DNA of 64,000 nt from Bin107 sp965221655 (GTDB lineage: Bacteria; UBA8248). Where the stretch lies: assembly GCA_965221655.1 (NCBI GenBank), contig OZ244906.1, forward strand, positions 2,108,001 through 2,172,000, in the 5' to 3' direction. Made by a program: the position numbers and the translations under genes. Shown here piece after piece: positions 48,130 through 56,719 of the stretch (position 1 is the first letter of the stretch; every line of letters begins with the position of its first letter). A model generated the notes under the pieces. That model made no database searches. It was not told the DNA's origin and worked only from the letters and a program-made list of their open reading frames with translations.

Positions 48130-49293
48130 GTGAAAACGCTGTCCCTATACGTCCATCTCCCGTTTTGCATCGCCAAGTGCGGGTATTGCGACTTCAACTC
48201 CTACGCCCTGGAGACGCTGCTGGCGAAAGGCCACGCGGGAGAGAATTGGGCGCAGAGCTACGCGGACGCCCTGATCGAGGAGGCCGGGAACCGCGTCGAG
48301 CGCCTCTGCCTGCAAGGCAGGCGGGTAGCGACGATTTTCTTCGGCGGGGGCACCCCCTCGCTGTTTCCGCCCGAGGAGACGCGGCGCATACTCCACGCGC
48401 TCACCACGTGGTTCGACCTCGCGCAAGATTGCGAGATCACGCTCGAGGCGAACCCCGGAGCGGCGGAAGCCGAGCGCTTCGCCGCGCTCAGGGAGGCGGG
48501 CTTCAACCGCATCAGCATCGGCGTCCAGACGTTCGACGACAGCGCCCTCGAAAGACTCGACCGGGTCCACACCGGCGAAGACGCCAGGGCGGCCTTTCGC
48601 TCCGCGCGCGCGGCGGGTTTCTCGAACCTCTCACTCGACCTCATGTTCGGCATTCCGCACCAAAGCGTGGAAATGGCCGCCCGCGACGTCGCCTGCGCCG
48701 TCGAGCTGGAACCCGAGCACGTCTCCGCTTATGAGCTGACCATCGAGCCGGGTACGGCGTTTCACGCGCGGCATCTGCGGGGAGAACTCGGCGGCCTCCC
48801 CTCGGAGGAGGCGGCCCTGCGCATGTGGGAAATGCGCGATTCCGCTCTGTCCGCCGCGGGCTACGTGCGCTATGAGATCAGCAATTTCGCAAAGCCGGGC
48901 TTCGCGTGCGCACACAACCTCAACTACTGGCGGCGGGGGGAGTACCTCGGGCTGGGCGCGGGTGCGCACTCACTGGTGGCGGGCAGGCGCTTCTGGAACC
49001 ACGCAAGGCCCGACGTCTACTCCCGAAACGCGCGCGACCCCACCGCGGGTGCGGAACAAGTAAACGAACCCGAAAAAGCGGTGGGCGAGGCGCTCATGCT
49101 CGGCCTGCGCCTCAAAGAGGGTGTCTCGCTCAAGCGCATCGCCAACGAATGCGGCGCGGACCCCGAAGCCGCCTTCGGGGAAGCGTTTCGCGAGTTGGAG
49201 AGAGACGGCCTCCTCGCGCGAGAGAACGGCTGCTTGCGCCTTTCCGCACAAGGAACCCTTTTGGCCAACCGCGTTCTGGCCAAATTTCTGTAA
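48130..49293 (+). CDS. hemW: Radical SAM heme chaperone HemW (HemN-like)
   Basis: 387 residues. The radical SAM cluster is C13-x3-C17-x2-C20 in PFCIAKCGYCDFNS, followed by IFFGGGTPSLFPPEE and SIGVQTFDDSALERLDRVH, both typical of HemW/HemN. The C-terminal HemN domain has a LNYWRRGEYLGLGAGAHSL block. HemW delivers heme to respiratory enzymes and is about this length; it lacks the coproporphyrinogen oxidase N-terminal extension of HemN. GTG start at 48130. Divergent from the activator gene and followed by an SRPBCC gene 12 bp later. Confidence 0.92.
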   Translation: MKTLSLYVHLPFCIAKCGYCDFNSYALETLLAKGHAGENWAQSYADALIEEAGNRVERLCLQGRRVATIFFGGGTPSLFPPEETRRILHALTTWFDLAQDCEITLEANPGAAEAERFAALREAGFNRISIGVQTFDDSALERLDRVHTGEDARAAFRSARAAGFSNLSLDLMFGIPHQSVEMAARDVACAVELEPEHVSAYELTIEPGTAFHARHLRGELGGLPSEEAALRMWEMRDSALSAAGYVRYEISNFAKPGFACAHNLNYWRRGEYLGLGAGAHSLVAGRRFWNHARPDVYSRNARDPTAGAEQVNEPEKAVGEALMLGLRLKEGVSLKRIANECGADPEAAFGEAFRELERDGLLARENGCLRLSAQGTLLANRVLAKFL

Positions 49294-49305
49294 AGGAGAG
49301 GGCAC

Positions 49306-49731
49306 ATGCCTCCCGTAGCGGTCATCGAGAAAATAAGAGCACCGGCGGAGAAGGTATTTGCCTTCATCGGCCACGTGGAAACGCACCCCGAAATCGCAGA
49401 CTTCAGCCAAAGCGTCAAAATCATATCGAAGACCAGAAGCGGGGTGGGCACCCGGTTTCACCAGGTCTACACGAATGGTGCGGAGCACCTCTCGGAAATC
49501 GTCGTCTGGGAGCCGAACCGGCAAATCGTCTGGCACAACTTCGAGGGGGAGGAGAGGACGCCCGTCATGATCATCAGCTACTACTTCGAGCAGGAAGGCC
49601 CCTATACCCACGTTCTCCATACGGTGGAGAGTGCGGAGTACGAAGAGCAGTCGAAACACCGCGACGGCACCCTGCGCAACATCCGCGAACTGGCAAACCT
49701 CAAGAGAATCCTCGAACAAGGCGAGGGTTAG
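49306..49731 (+). CDS. SRPBCC family protein (polyketide cyclase/dehydrase-like)
   Basis: 141 residues with the START-like fold pattern: VAVIEKIRAPAEKVFAFIGHVETHPEIADF at the start, VGTRFHQVYTNGAEHLSEIVVWEPNRQIVWH in the middle and a C-terminal helix (RDGTLRNIRELANLKRILEQ). These proteins bind hydrophobic ligands; no reaction is assigned. Ribosome site AAAGGAGAGGG before ATG 49306. It is 12 bp after hemW and likely cotranscribed. Confidence 0.8.
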   Translation: MPPVAVIEKIRAPAEKVFAFIGHVETHPEIADFSQSVKIISKTRSGVGTRFHQVYTNGAEHLSEIVVWEPNRQIVWHNFEGEERTPVMIISYYFEQEGPYTHVLHTVESAEYEEQSKHRDGTLRNIRELANLKRILEQGEG

Positions 49732-49785
49732 CCGGGCGGCCCCAACCACCATTAGCCGGCCTTCTCGCCGCGGGGCGGATGCGCC

Positions 49786-51507
49786 TCAGGGAATTTCTTC
49801 CCATTCCGCGCAAAGGCGCGCGCCTGCGTCGGGAGCGACCAGAATCGTCTTGCACCTGCCGATCGACACCTGACCGGGGCGCGCGCCGCCGGGCCTGCGC
49901 ACCGAAGAGAAGGGCACGTAGTCGACGGGAAGTTTCGAGTCCGCCCGCCCCCGGCTGAAATACGCCGCAAATGCCGCCGCCTGCGCCAGGGTTTCCGCGT
50001 CGGGCACAACGCCTCCCGCCCCGCGCAGGAGAACGTGGCTGCCCGGAATCCCCCGGGCGTGGAACCAGGTGTCGCTCGCCTTGCCCACGCGGCGGCACAG
50101 CTCCTCGTTGCCCATCGCGTTTTTTCCTACCAGCACCTCCCAGCCCGCCGGCGAGGCGAACCGCCTGTAGGGCCGCGCGCGCGCCGCCTTTCTCCCCTGT
50201 GTGCGTGGCATTCGCTCTCCCCTCCGCCCCGCGTAGCCCGCCCGGGCGAGAGCCTCTTCCACGTCGGCCACGTCCCCGACTTCTTCCGCCGCCTCCAGGT
50301 CAAACGCCAGCCCGGCGGCGAACTCCGCCTCGCGCTCCATCTCGCGCAGGCGCACCATGCCTGCCGAGAGCCGACGCTTGAGCTTCTTGTAGCGGCGAAA
50401 ATACTTCTGCGCGTTCGCGGAGGGCGAGAGCCTGGGGTCGAGGACAATTTCGACCGTTCCGTCCGCCTCCTCGACGCAAAGAATCTCAGCGCCCGCCTCG
50501 GCCTCCTCCAGGCGCCCGAGCAGCAACTCCCCTTTGCGCAGGACGTCCTCGGCTTCTTCTGCGGACGCCAGATCCCTGCGCACCGCGGCAATGGCCCCGC
50601 TTATGCGCTCTTGCGCGCGGCGAAGCAGCCTGGCCGCTGCGCGCTTTCGCGCCTCCAGTCGGGCGGTTTGCACGAGGCTCCCGTAAAACGCATCCGCCGC
50701 CTCGTTCATCGAACCGAAAGCACGGCGCGGTGCACCGCCCACCTCCACCGCCGTGAGGACGGCGGGCTTCCCCTCCTCCCCTGGTGCCCATCCGGGTGTG
50801 AACGCCCTGTCCCGATAGTTTCGAACGACGCCCAAAAGAGCCTCTGCGGCCCCCTCCCACCCCTCTTCGGCACAAGAGACGTCCGCAATTTCCGCGGCGA
50901 GAGCGGGGCTCACCCCGCGCACGGAGCGCACCAGCCATCGCGCGAATTCCTTGGCGGAACCCGGTTTCGCCTCCTCCAGCATCCGGCGCAGCGATTCGCG
51001 GGTAAGTTCAGTCGGGTTCGCCTTGTTCTGCTCGGGCGGCAGTCCGTACCTGCTCCCCCGCTTCAGGGGACGAGGGACGCCCTCGGGAACCCGCCTGTTG
51101 ACCTCGATGATTTCGCCCGTCGCACCCCCCAGAAGCACGAGGTTGCTCCACCGCCCCATCAACTCCGCCATCAAGGCGAAGGAGGCGCCCGCGCGTCCGC
51201 CCTCAAAGGAGAACTGAAGCACGCGCTCCCACTCTCCTGCGGCGGCGCGGGTGAGGCGCAGTCCTCCCAGGTGTTTTCTGAGCGTCCGGCAAAAGGTGGG
51301 CGCCTCGGGCAGACCCGGGGGAGGAGAGCAAACCATGTGCGCTCTCGGGTGCGCGGGGTCCGCGCTCAGGAGAAGACAGCGCCCCCGCCTGCCCGAGAAG
51401 AACAGGGTAATCGTATGCGCGTCGACCTGGGAAACCTTGTCGAGGCGCGCACCCACCAGGCTTTCGCTCAATTCCCCGGCTATGGCCTGCAGCACGAAGG
51501 TATCCAT
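49786..51507 (-). CDS. NFACT family protein, RqcH-like (ribosome quality control)
   Basis: 573 residues. The NFACT-N domain (DTFVLQAIAGELSESLVGARLDKVSQVD...) is followed by helix-hairpin and coiled-coil regions and the C-terminal NFACT-R domain (GWEVLVGKNAMGNEELCRRVGKASDTWFHARGIPGSHVLLRG). Family members (RqcH/Rqc2, FbpA) bind stalled 50S subunits and add Ala tails to nascent chains. ATG 51507 is chosen over the longer frame because it begins with the conserved DTFVLQAI. Divergent from the yicC operon. Confidence 0.9.
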   Translation of the reverse strand: MDTFVLQAIAGELSESLVGARLDKVSQVDAHTITLFFSGRRGRCLLLSADPAHPRAHMVCSPPPGLPEAPTFCRTLRKHLGGLRLTRAAAGEWERVLQFSFEGGRAGASFALMAELMGRWSNLVLLGGATGEIIEVNRRVPEGVPRPLKRGSRYGLPPEQNKANPTELTRESLRRMLEEAKPGSAKEFARWLVRSVRGVSPALAAEIADVSCAEEGWEGAAEALLGVVRNYRDRAFTPGWAPGEEGKPAVLTAVEVGGAPRRAFGSMNEAADAFYGSLVQTARLEARKRAAARLLRRAQERISGAIAAVRRDLASAEEAEDVLRKGELLLGRLEEAEAGAEILCVEEADGTVEIVLDPRLSPSANAQKYFRRYKKLKRRLSAGMVRLREMEREAEFAAGLAFDLEAAEEVGDVADVEEALARAGYAGRRGERMPRTQGRKAARARPYRRFASPAGWEVLVGKNAMGNEELCRRVGKASDTWFHARGIPGSHVLLRGAGGVVPDAETLAQAAAFAAYFSRGRADSKLPVDYVPFSSVRRPGGARPGQVSIGRCKTILVAPDAGARLCAEWEEIP

Positions 51508-51542
51508 GAATTCGTTCGACGTCCTCCCTGAAGGCCCTGAAA

Positions 51543-51571
51543 TTGACAAGCCCCGGACAGAAAATTATTGT
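51543..51571 (+). promoter_or_regulatory. Sigma-70 type promoter for the yicC-gmk-coaBC operon
   Basis: -35 TTGACA at 51543-51548 (perfect), a 17-bp spacer, and -10 TATTGT at 51566-51571. Predicted start near 51578, a leader of about 36 nt. It is the best promoter in the window. Confidence 0.75.
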
Positions 51572-51613
51572 AGACTCTTTACAGATACGTGTGAACGACG
51601 CGGGGCGGCGATC

Positions 51614-52483
51614 ATGGACAGCATGACGGGCTATGGTGCGGGCGAACGACCCCTGGGCGACGCATCGATGAACGTGGAGGCGCGCTCGGTGAACCATCGC
51701 TACCTGGAGGTTTCCTTCCGAGGGCCGCGCTGGTCGTTCCCGCTCGAGGCGCAAGTGCGCGAGGCCGTCAAAAAGCGCTTCTCGCGCGGACGCTTCGACG
51801 TGCACGTGCACTTGAACGGCGGCGCCAGAGCCGCCTCGCCCATCGACTTCGGCGCCGCAAAGTCTCTCATCGCCGATCTCGGCGGACTCAAAGGGGAACT
51901 GGGAATCACCGGCGAGGTGGACCTCGCGCTGCTGGCGAACTTCCGCGACCTCCTCAAAAACGCCGAGCCCGAACCCGACAAGGACGCGCTCGGCGGCACC
52001 CTGATGGAATGCCTGGGCGACGCGCTGGCCGCCCTCGACGTCATGCGCGAAAAAGAAGGGCGCGCCCTCGCGCAGGATTTGGCCGTCCACCTCGGGGCGG
52101 TCGAGGAGCGCTGCGGCGAAATTCGCACGCGCCTGCCCGAGGCGCGCAAGGCGCTCACCGCGCGGATGCGCGAGCGCATTCTCGAAATCGCCGCGGGCGT
52201 CGAGATGGACGAGGGGCGTCTGGAGCAGGAGATGGTCTACGCCGCCGAGCGCGGGGACATCAGCGAGGAGTTGGGACGCCTCGACAGCCACGTCGCCCAG
52301 TTTCGGGAGATGCTCGAAGCCAGCAGTCCCATTGGCCGCAAGCTCGATTTTCTCACCCAGGAGATGAACCGCGAGGCCAACACGATCTCTTCGAAATCCT
52401 TCGATCTGCGCCTCACGCAAAGCGCGGTCGAGATGAAGAGCTCCATCGAGAAAATCCGCGAACAGGTGCAAAACGTCGAATGA
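51614..52483 (+). CDS. yicC: YicC family endoribonuclease-type protein
   Basis: 289 residues, usual YicC length. The N-terminus (SMTGYGAGERPLGDASMNVEARSVNHRYLEVSFR) and C-terminal region (IGRKLDFLTQEMNREANTISSKS) are strongly conserved family blocks. YicC has been described as an RNase involved in small-RNA turnover. ATG 51614 begins DSMTGYG. Its stop overlaps the gmk ATG (ATGA). First gene of the operon. Confidence 0.94.
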   Translation: MDSMTGYGAGERPLGDASMNVEARSVNHRYLEVSFRGPRWSFPLEAQVREAVKKRFSRGRFDVHVHLNGGARAASPIDFGAAKSLIADLGGLKGELGITGEVDLALLANFRDLLKNAEPEPDKDALGGTLMECLGDALAALDVMREKEGRALAQDLAVHLGAVEERCGEIRTRLPEARKALTARMRERILEIAAGVEMDEGRLEQEMVYAAERGDISEELGRLDSHVAQFREMLEASSPIGRKLDFLTQEMNREANTISSKSFDLRLTQSAVEMKSSIEKIREQVQNVE

Positions 52484-53061
52484 TGACACACCGGGGCCAC
52501 CTCTTCGTTCTCTCCGCCCCCTCGGGCACGGGGAAATCCACGCTCATCGCGCGCCTGTGCCAGGAGGTTCCGAACGTCTGGCACTCCATCAGCATGACCA
52601 CGCGCACCCGGCGTCCCTCCGAGCGAGACGGCACGCACTACCACTTTCTCGACAAGACGCAGTTCCAGGCCATGATCGCAAAAAACGGATTACTCGAATG
52701 GGCGCAGGTTTATGAGGAATACTACGGAACCCCGCGCGACGAGGTGGATGCGCATCTGGCGCGGGGAGACGACGTTCTCCTGGACCTCGACGTGCAAGGA
52801 GCCTTGCAGGTCAAGCGTCTGCGCACGGACGTGATTCTCGTCTTCATCATGCCACCCTCGCTCGAGGAATTGTCCCGCCGCCTCGAAACACGCGCGACGG
52901 AAACCGCCGAGAAAATCCGTACACGCCTGTCCGTTGCAGAGGAGGAGATGGCGCAAAACCATCTCTACGACCACGTCGTCATCAACGAAGACGCCGACGC
53001 GGCCTTCGGCGAACTCAAGGACATCATCCTGAAGCGACGCGCAGAGGCCGACCCCCTTTGA
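52480..53061 (+). CDS. gmk: Guanylate kinase
   Basis: 193 residues. P-loop SAPSGTGKST (about residues 12-21), GMP-binding region SMTTRTRRPSERDGTHYHFL, and QGALQVKRL block are all present. It converts GMP to GDP. Start at the double ATG 52480/52483 overlapping the yicC stop. Directly followed by coaBC: the usual rpoZ between gmk and coaBC is absent here. Confidence 0.97.
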   Translation: MMTHRGHLFVLSAPSGTGKSTLIARLCQEVPNVWHSISMTTRTRRPSERDGTHYHFLDKTQFQAMIAKNGLLEWAQVYEEYYGTPRDEVDAHLARGDDVLLDLDVQGALQVKRLRTDVILVFIMPPSLEELSRRLETRATETAEKIRTRLSVAEEEMAQNHLYDHVVINEDADAAFGELKDIILKRRAEADPL

Positions 53062-54296
53062 GCGCAAGCTCCGGCCCCCTCACGGGCAAGAAGGTGGTAC
53101 TCGGCGTCTCGGGCGGCATTGCCGCCTACAAATCCATCGACCTGGCGCGTCTGCTCGTCCTGGACGGGGCGGAAGTGCAGACGGTGCTCACGCAAAACGC
53201 GGCGGCCTTCGTCCAGCCCCTGCCCTTCGAGGTGCTCACGGGGGCTGCGCCCATTCAGCGGACGTTTCCCGTCGAGGGGGCCGCGTTCACGGGCGACATG
53301 CCGCACATCTCCTTGTCGGATCGGGCGGACCTCGTTGTGATAGCGCCCGCCACCGCGAACGTCATCGCCAAGTTCGCACACGGAGTGGGCGACGATTTTC
53401 TCTCCACCCTTCTGTTGTCCGCCAAGCCGCCCGTCCTCCTCGCCCCGGCCATGAACCCGCGCATGTGGGCGTCGCCCGCCGTGCGCGAGAACGTGGAGAC
53501 GCTGCGCACGCGCGGCCACCTCGTCATGGAGCCGGCGGCGGGCCGCATGGCGCGCGCCGAAGAAGGCGTGGGCCGGGGGCGCATGCCCGAGCCGGGCGAC
53601 ATTCTGCTGACGGTGCGCCGCATTCTCTGCCCCCGGCCGGACCTGGCCAAGATGCGGCTGCTCGTAACGGCGGGACCTACCAGAGAGAGGTGGGACGCCG
53701 TGCGGTTTCTCTCGAACCGCTCGAGCGGCAAGATGGGCTTCGCCCTCGCCCAGGAGGCCGCGCGGCGCGGGGCGGACGTGTTGCTGGTGAGCGGCCCCGC
53801 CGCACTCGCCGACCCGCCGGGGGTGCGCGTGGCGCGCGTGGAATCGGCCGCCGACATGCACGCCGCACTCCGGGACGCATGGGCAGAGGCGCACGCCCTC
53901 GTCATGGCGGCCGCACCTGCGGATTATCGCCCGCGCCACGCCTCCGCCCAAAAGCGCAAAAAAGACGACGCGCCGCTTTCCATCGAACTCGAACGCACCA
54001 CCGACATGCTCGCCGAACTGGGCGGGGAGAAGGGCAGCCGCATCCTCGTCGGCTTCGCCGCCGAAACCGAGGATGTCCTCGAGAACGCGCGGGATAAGCT
54101 CGCGCGCAAGAATCTGGACATGATCGTCGCGAACCGGGTATCGGGTGCCGAGGACGCGATGGGTGCGGACGCCTCGCGCGCCTGGATTCTCGCTGAAGGA
54201 GAAGAGGCACAAGAGCTTCCCGTGCTCCCCAAGCGGGCTCTGGCAGAACGCATTCTCGACCGCCTCGCGGCGATATGGCGAGACCGCTCCCCCTGA
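53058..54296 (+). CDS. coaBC: Bifunctional CoaBC (phosphopantothenoylcysteine synthetase/decarboxylase)
   Basis: 412 residues. CoaC half (1-190): VVLGVSGGIAAYKSIDLARLL, the catalytic His in MPHISLSDRADLVVIAPATANVIAKFAHG, and APAMNPRMW. CoaB half (200-412): VTAGPTRERWDAVRFLSNRSSGKMG, a core synthetase motif, then AAPADYRPRH and MIVANRVSG. Together they condense 4'-phosphopantothenate with Cys and decarboxylate it. Starts at TTG 53058, which overlaps the gmk TGA (TTGA). Confidence 0.95.
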   Translation: MSASSGPLTGKKVVLGVSGGIAAYKSIDLARLLVLDGAEVQTVLTQNAAAFVQPLPFEVLTGAAPIQRTFPVEGAAFTGDMPHISLSDRADLVVIAPATANVIAKFAHGVGDDFLSTLLLSAKPPVLLAPAMNPRMWASPAVRENVETLRTRGHLVMEPAAGRMARAEEGVGRGRMPEPGDILLTVRRILCPRPDLAKMRLLVTAGPTRERWDAVRFLSNRSSGKMGFALAQEAARRGADVLLVSGPAALADPPGVRVARVESAADMHAALRDAWAEAHALVMAAAPADYRPRHASAQKRKKDDAPLSIELERTTDMLAELGGEKGSRILVGFAAETEDVLENARDKLARKNLDMIVANRVSGAEDAMGADASRAWILAEGEEAQELPVLPKRALAERILDRLAAIWRDRSP

Positions 54297-54322
54297 ATCC
54301 ACCGCCCCCGTGAGGCAACACC

Positions 54323-55165
54323 ATGAACCATCGCGCGCAGCTGCTTCAGGGAATACTGGGAAACCTCAAAAGCCAGCAAGCGGCGGGCGTGCGCTACGTA
54401 GGCTTGGGAGAGGCCCGTGCACAGGCCGCTCCGCCCGAGGCGGACCGCGTACCCGAAACCCCTCCGCATTCCGCCCAGCCCGCCCTGATTCCGCAGGAAG
54501 AATCCGCCCCCACGCTCGCCCCCATGCCCAAGCGCAGAAAACAGGGGCCGGAGCCGCCGCCTTTGCCCTTTGACCCTGCGGCCTCGATGTCGCTTACCGA
54601 GCTGCACGACGCCGTGGAGGGTTGTCTGCGCTGCAAGCTGGGGGCGGGGCGTACGAACCTCGTCTTCGGCGTCGGGAGTCCGGACGCGAACCTCGTCATC
54701 GTCGGCGAAGCGCCGGGCGCACAGGAGGACGCGGAGGGAATCCCCTTCGTGGGGCGCGCAGGCCAGATGCTGACGCGAATGCTCGAAAACGTCATCGAGG
54801 TTCCCCGCCAGGAGGTCTACATCTGCAACATCCTCAAGTGCCGCCCGCCGGGCAACCGCAACCCCGAGCAGGACGAGATCGACTGCTGCGAACCCTACCT
54901 CCACAAACAACTCGCCGTCATCAAGCCCAAGCTCATACTGGCGCTGGGGAAGTTCGCCGCCCAGTGGCTGCTCGCCACGAGTACGCCCATCGGCAGGCTG
55001 CGGGGGAAGTTTGGACGCTACCGGGGGATTCCGTGCCTGGCGACCTACCACCCCGCCTACCTGCTCAGAAACCCGCGCGACAAGCGCCTCGTGATGGACG
55101 ACCTGCTCAAGGCCAAGGCGGTCTACCACGGGGAGCAGGAGGCGGAAATCGAGCTGTTCAGCTAG
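54323..55165 (+). CDS. Uracil-DNA glycosylase, family 4
   Basis: 280 residues. A variable Pro/Ala-rich N-terminal 90 residues precedes the catalytic domain. Family motifs are LVIVGEAPGAQEDAEGIPFVGRAGQML (catalytic region) and CLATYHPAYLLRNP. The [4Fe-4S] cysteines are C101, C104 (EGCLRCKL), C173 (LKCRPPGNRNP) and C188 or C189. It removes uracil from DNA. Last gene of the yicC operon. The AT-rich islet begins 13 bp after the stop. Confidence 0.93.
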   Translation: MNHRAQLLQGILGNLKSQQAAGVRYVGLGEARAQAAPPEADRVPETPPHSAQPALIPQEESAPTLAPMPKRRKQGPEPPPLPFDPAASMSLTELHDAVEGCLRCKLGAGRTNLVFGVGSPDANLVIVGEAPGAQEDAEGIPFVGRAGQMLTRMLENVIEVPRQEVYICNILKCRPPGNRNPEQDEIDCCEPYLHKQLAVIKPKLILALGKFAAQWLLATSTPIGRLRGKFGRYRGIPCLATYHPAYLLRNPRDKRLVMDDLLKAKAVYHGEQEAEIELFS

Positions 55166-55177
55166 GCGCCGGGCGGG

Positions 55178-55228
55178 TCACTCCACCTCGTCCGCGTAGT
55201 TGGACACCTCTATCAGGTTGCCGTCGGG
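55178..55228. repeat. Left copy of the 51-bp direct repeat
   Basis: Exact copy of the last 51 bases (16 codons plus stop) of the VOC gene at 56243-56635, read on the minus strand, in the same orientation. The similarity extends left: bases 55169-55177 match 56234-56242 in seven of nine positions. The fragment has no upstream coding sequence and is a remnant. Marks the left edge of the islet. Confidence 0.9.
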
Positions 55229-55304
55229 CTATGACAAACCCCTAACTACTATTATGCGACAAGATGCTACGAGACACGGGAGACAATCTGAATGCTCTGA
55301 AAAA

Positions 55305-55748
55305 TTAATAGTCGAACAGTCTTCGCGCGCCATGCACCAGCAGGAGCAATACACCACCGCCACCCACCGCGGTTCCGATTATATTAAATAACTCCTTAGC
55401 GGTCGTGACCTGCCCTGGGGCACCGAAGAAAAGCATCCAAAACAGCAAAATCAATCCACCTATAAACACGGTGCCGATGCTATAAAGAATCCGACTAGCC
55501 AGAATATGCTTGCTTTTAGAGATCCTCTCTCTGCTCTCCAGTTGTGCCATGTGATAGTTGTACTGTCGCTCATCTGTGGCGTTGCTCAACTGAATAGCCT
55601 CACTAATAACCTGTGTGCGTCTGTTATTACTCTCGATGCGCTGTCGCTCGATTTCAATCTGCTGTTTAACAAGAGGAAAAAGTTCTAGCTGTTCCTGGTC
55701 AGATTCAATTGGTACCGGTAAGTCTCGATTTTCAATCTCTTCCGTCAT
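55305..55748 (-). CDS. Unknown 147-residue membrane protein in the AT-rich islet
   Basis: Not recognised. The N-terminal half is charged and predicted to form a coiled coil (EIERQRIESNNRRTQVISEA, about residues 30-80). Two membrane helices follow at about 88-108 (LYSIGTVFIGGLILLFWMLFF) and 122-140 (IIGTAVGGGGVLLLLVHGA). Its ATG overlaps the stop of the 80-residue gene by 4 bp (ATGA), so the two are coupled. Low GC and codon use unlike neighbours suggest foreign origin. A paired small soluble protein plus two-helix membrane protein is a shape seen in some defence or toxin systems, but there is no direct evidence. Confidence 0.75.
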   Translation of the reverse strand: MTEEIENRDLPVPIESDQEQLELFPLVKQQIEIERQRIESNNRRTQVISEAIQLSNATDERQYNYHMAQLESRERISKSKHILASRILYSIGTVFIGGLILLFWMLFFGAPGQVTTAKELFNIIGTAVGGGGVLLLLVHGARRLFDY

Positions 55749-55987
55749 CGCCTAGTTGTGCCTTTTGGCCAAAAATTGAGACCAGATTGAGGGTTCGGGC
55801 CAGTGCCATCGATGAGCAAATCGCCGAAAAGTTCGGCGTCAATGGATTGGACGACATACCCATCCCCATAAGGGGAATCCATAATCCGATGAATCATGCT
55901 CTGTCCTTCCGGAGATGATTTGCGACGGTGAACTTCTTCGGCAGCCTCGTCGTATGTCTCGTAGTAGAAAGAAGCCGAAGTCTCCAT
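55745..55987 (-). CDS. Unknown 80-residue acidic protein in the AT-rich islet
   Basis: Not recognised. Begins METSASFYYETYDEAAEEV, with a likely N-terminal helix and a mixed C-terminal part ending LNFWPKGTTRR. ATG 55987 is preceded by AAAGGGGAAAAG, a strong ribosome site. It overlaps the membrane-protein gene by 4 bp downstream. A possible promoter on the minus strand is TTACAC, 18 bp, TAAAAT around 56010-56045. Function unknown; soluble first gene of a coupled pair. Confidence 0.7.
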   Translation of the reverse strand: METSASFYYETYDEAAEEVHRRKSSPEGQSMIHRIMDSPYGDGYVVQSIDAELFGDLLIDGTGPNPQSGLNFWPKGTTRR

Positions 55988-56242
55988 CTTTTCCCCTTTG
56001 AGGAGTGATGTCTCATTTTACACAGTCAAATGCGTAATGTGTAATCATTTAATCGCGCGGCTTGGTGTTTTGGATATTGCACACTATAAGCCCATGCAGG
56101 CGATGTTCTCGGGGATATTTTGGCACCTTTTGCCGTCTCCCACCTTGGAGTAATTCACACAATCCCAGAGTTTTTGTCAAGAACTTATTAGGTTTCCATT
56201 TTCCTCACTTGTTTGTCGGTAGGGCATGACACACCGGGCGAT

Positions 56243-56293
56243 TCACTCCACCTCGTCCGCGTAGTTGGACACCTCTATCAGGTTGCCGTCGGG
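56243..56293. repeat. Right copy of the 51-bp direct repeat (intact VOC gene end)
   Basis: Forms the last 51 bases of the intact VOC gene (16 codons plus stop). It is identical to 55178-55228. The sequences diverge immediately on the inner side of the left copy (55229) and on the gene side of this one (56294). Confidence 0.9.
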
Positions 56294-56635
56294 GTCGCGA
56301 AAGTAAAACGAGCGAATCGGCCCCGCAGCCCCGCTCTTCTCGCAGGGGCCTTCGATAATCTCCACCCCGCAGGCGCGCACGTGGGCCATTGCGTCTTCGA
56401 GGTTCGTCTTCGTGATCAGGCACAAGTCCTCCGAGCCCGGAACGGGCCGCTCGGCCTTGGGCTCGAACTCCGCACCCGCCAGATGGAGGTTTATCTTCTG
56501 GTTCGCGAACCGCAGCGCGCGGCGCCCCCCGCCGAAGGATATCGCCTCCATGCCCAGAACCCGGGCGTAGAAATCACACGTGCGCTCCAGGTCGCGCACC
56601 GTAAAGACCACGTGGTCGAACCGTTCGACTTCCAA
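56243..56635 (-). CDS. VOC family protein (glyoxalase-like), gene at the islet edge
   Basis: 130 residues. VOC modules start FDHVVFTVRDLERTCDFYARVLGM and end FYFRDPDGNLIEVSNY. The N-terminal His and the terminal Glu (LIEVSNY) are metal-ligand candidates. TTG start at 56635 with AAAGGGGGAGG upstream; no ATG fits. The gene is intact despite the neighbouring insertion. It lies 85 bp downstream of rarA's 3' end on the same strand. Reaction not assigned. Confidence 0.85.
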   Translation of the reverse strand: MEVERFDHVVFTVRDLERTCDFYARVLGMEAISFGGGRRALRFANQKINLHLAGAEFEPKAERPVPGSEDLCLITKTNLEDAMAHVRACGVEIIEGPCEKSGAAGPIRSFYFRDPDGNLIEVSNYADEVE

Positions 56636-56719
56636 AGCCTCCCCCTTTCTCGTGCCGCGACTCCCCGCTTGCGGCCGCTTGCCTCACCGTGAACATGCGC
56701 GCCGTGCAGGCGTGCCCTC

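Larger units (their letters stand above)
55229..56242. mobile_element. AT-rich islet of about 1 kb between 51-bp direct repeats
   Basis: GC content drops clearly in this stretch (for example 24 of 60 bases are G or C at 55261-55320) against the GC-rich surroundings. It holds two overlapping minus-strand genes and about 255 bp of AT-rich non-coding DNA. The flanking repeats are the 3' end of the VOC gene, a common pattern for site-specific insertion at a gene end that preserves the gene. No integrase, transposase or terminal inverted repeat was seen, so the mechanism is unproven. Either a small mobile cassette mobilised in trans or a remnant is possible. Confidence 0.6.

Noticed and set aside
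56121..56133. TGGCACCTTTTGC as a second sigma-54 promoter in the islet
   Set aside because: GG and GC are only 7 bp apart instead of 10, so sigma-54 could not bind it properly.
55229..56242. Insertion sequence with transposase
   Set aside because: No transposase-like frame and no terminal inverted repeats; only direct repeats of the gene end.
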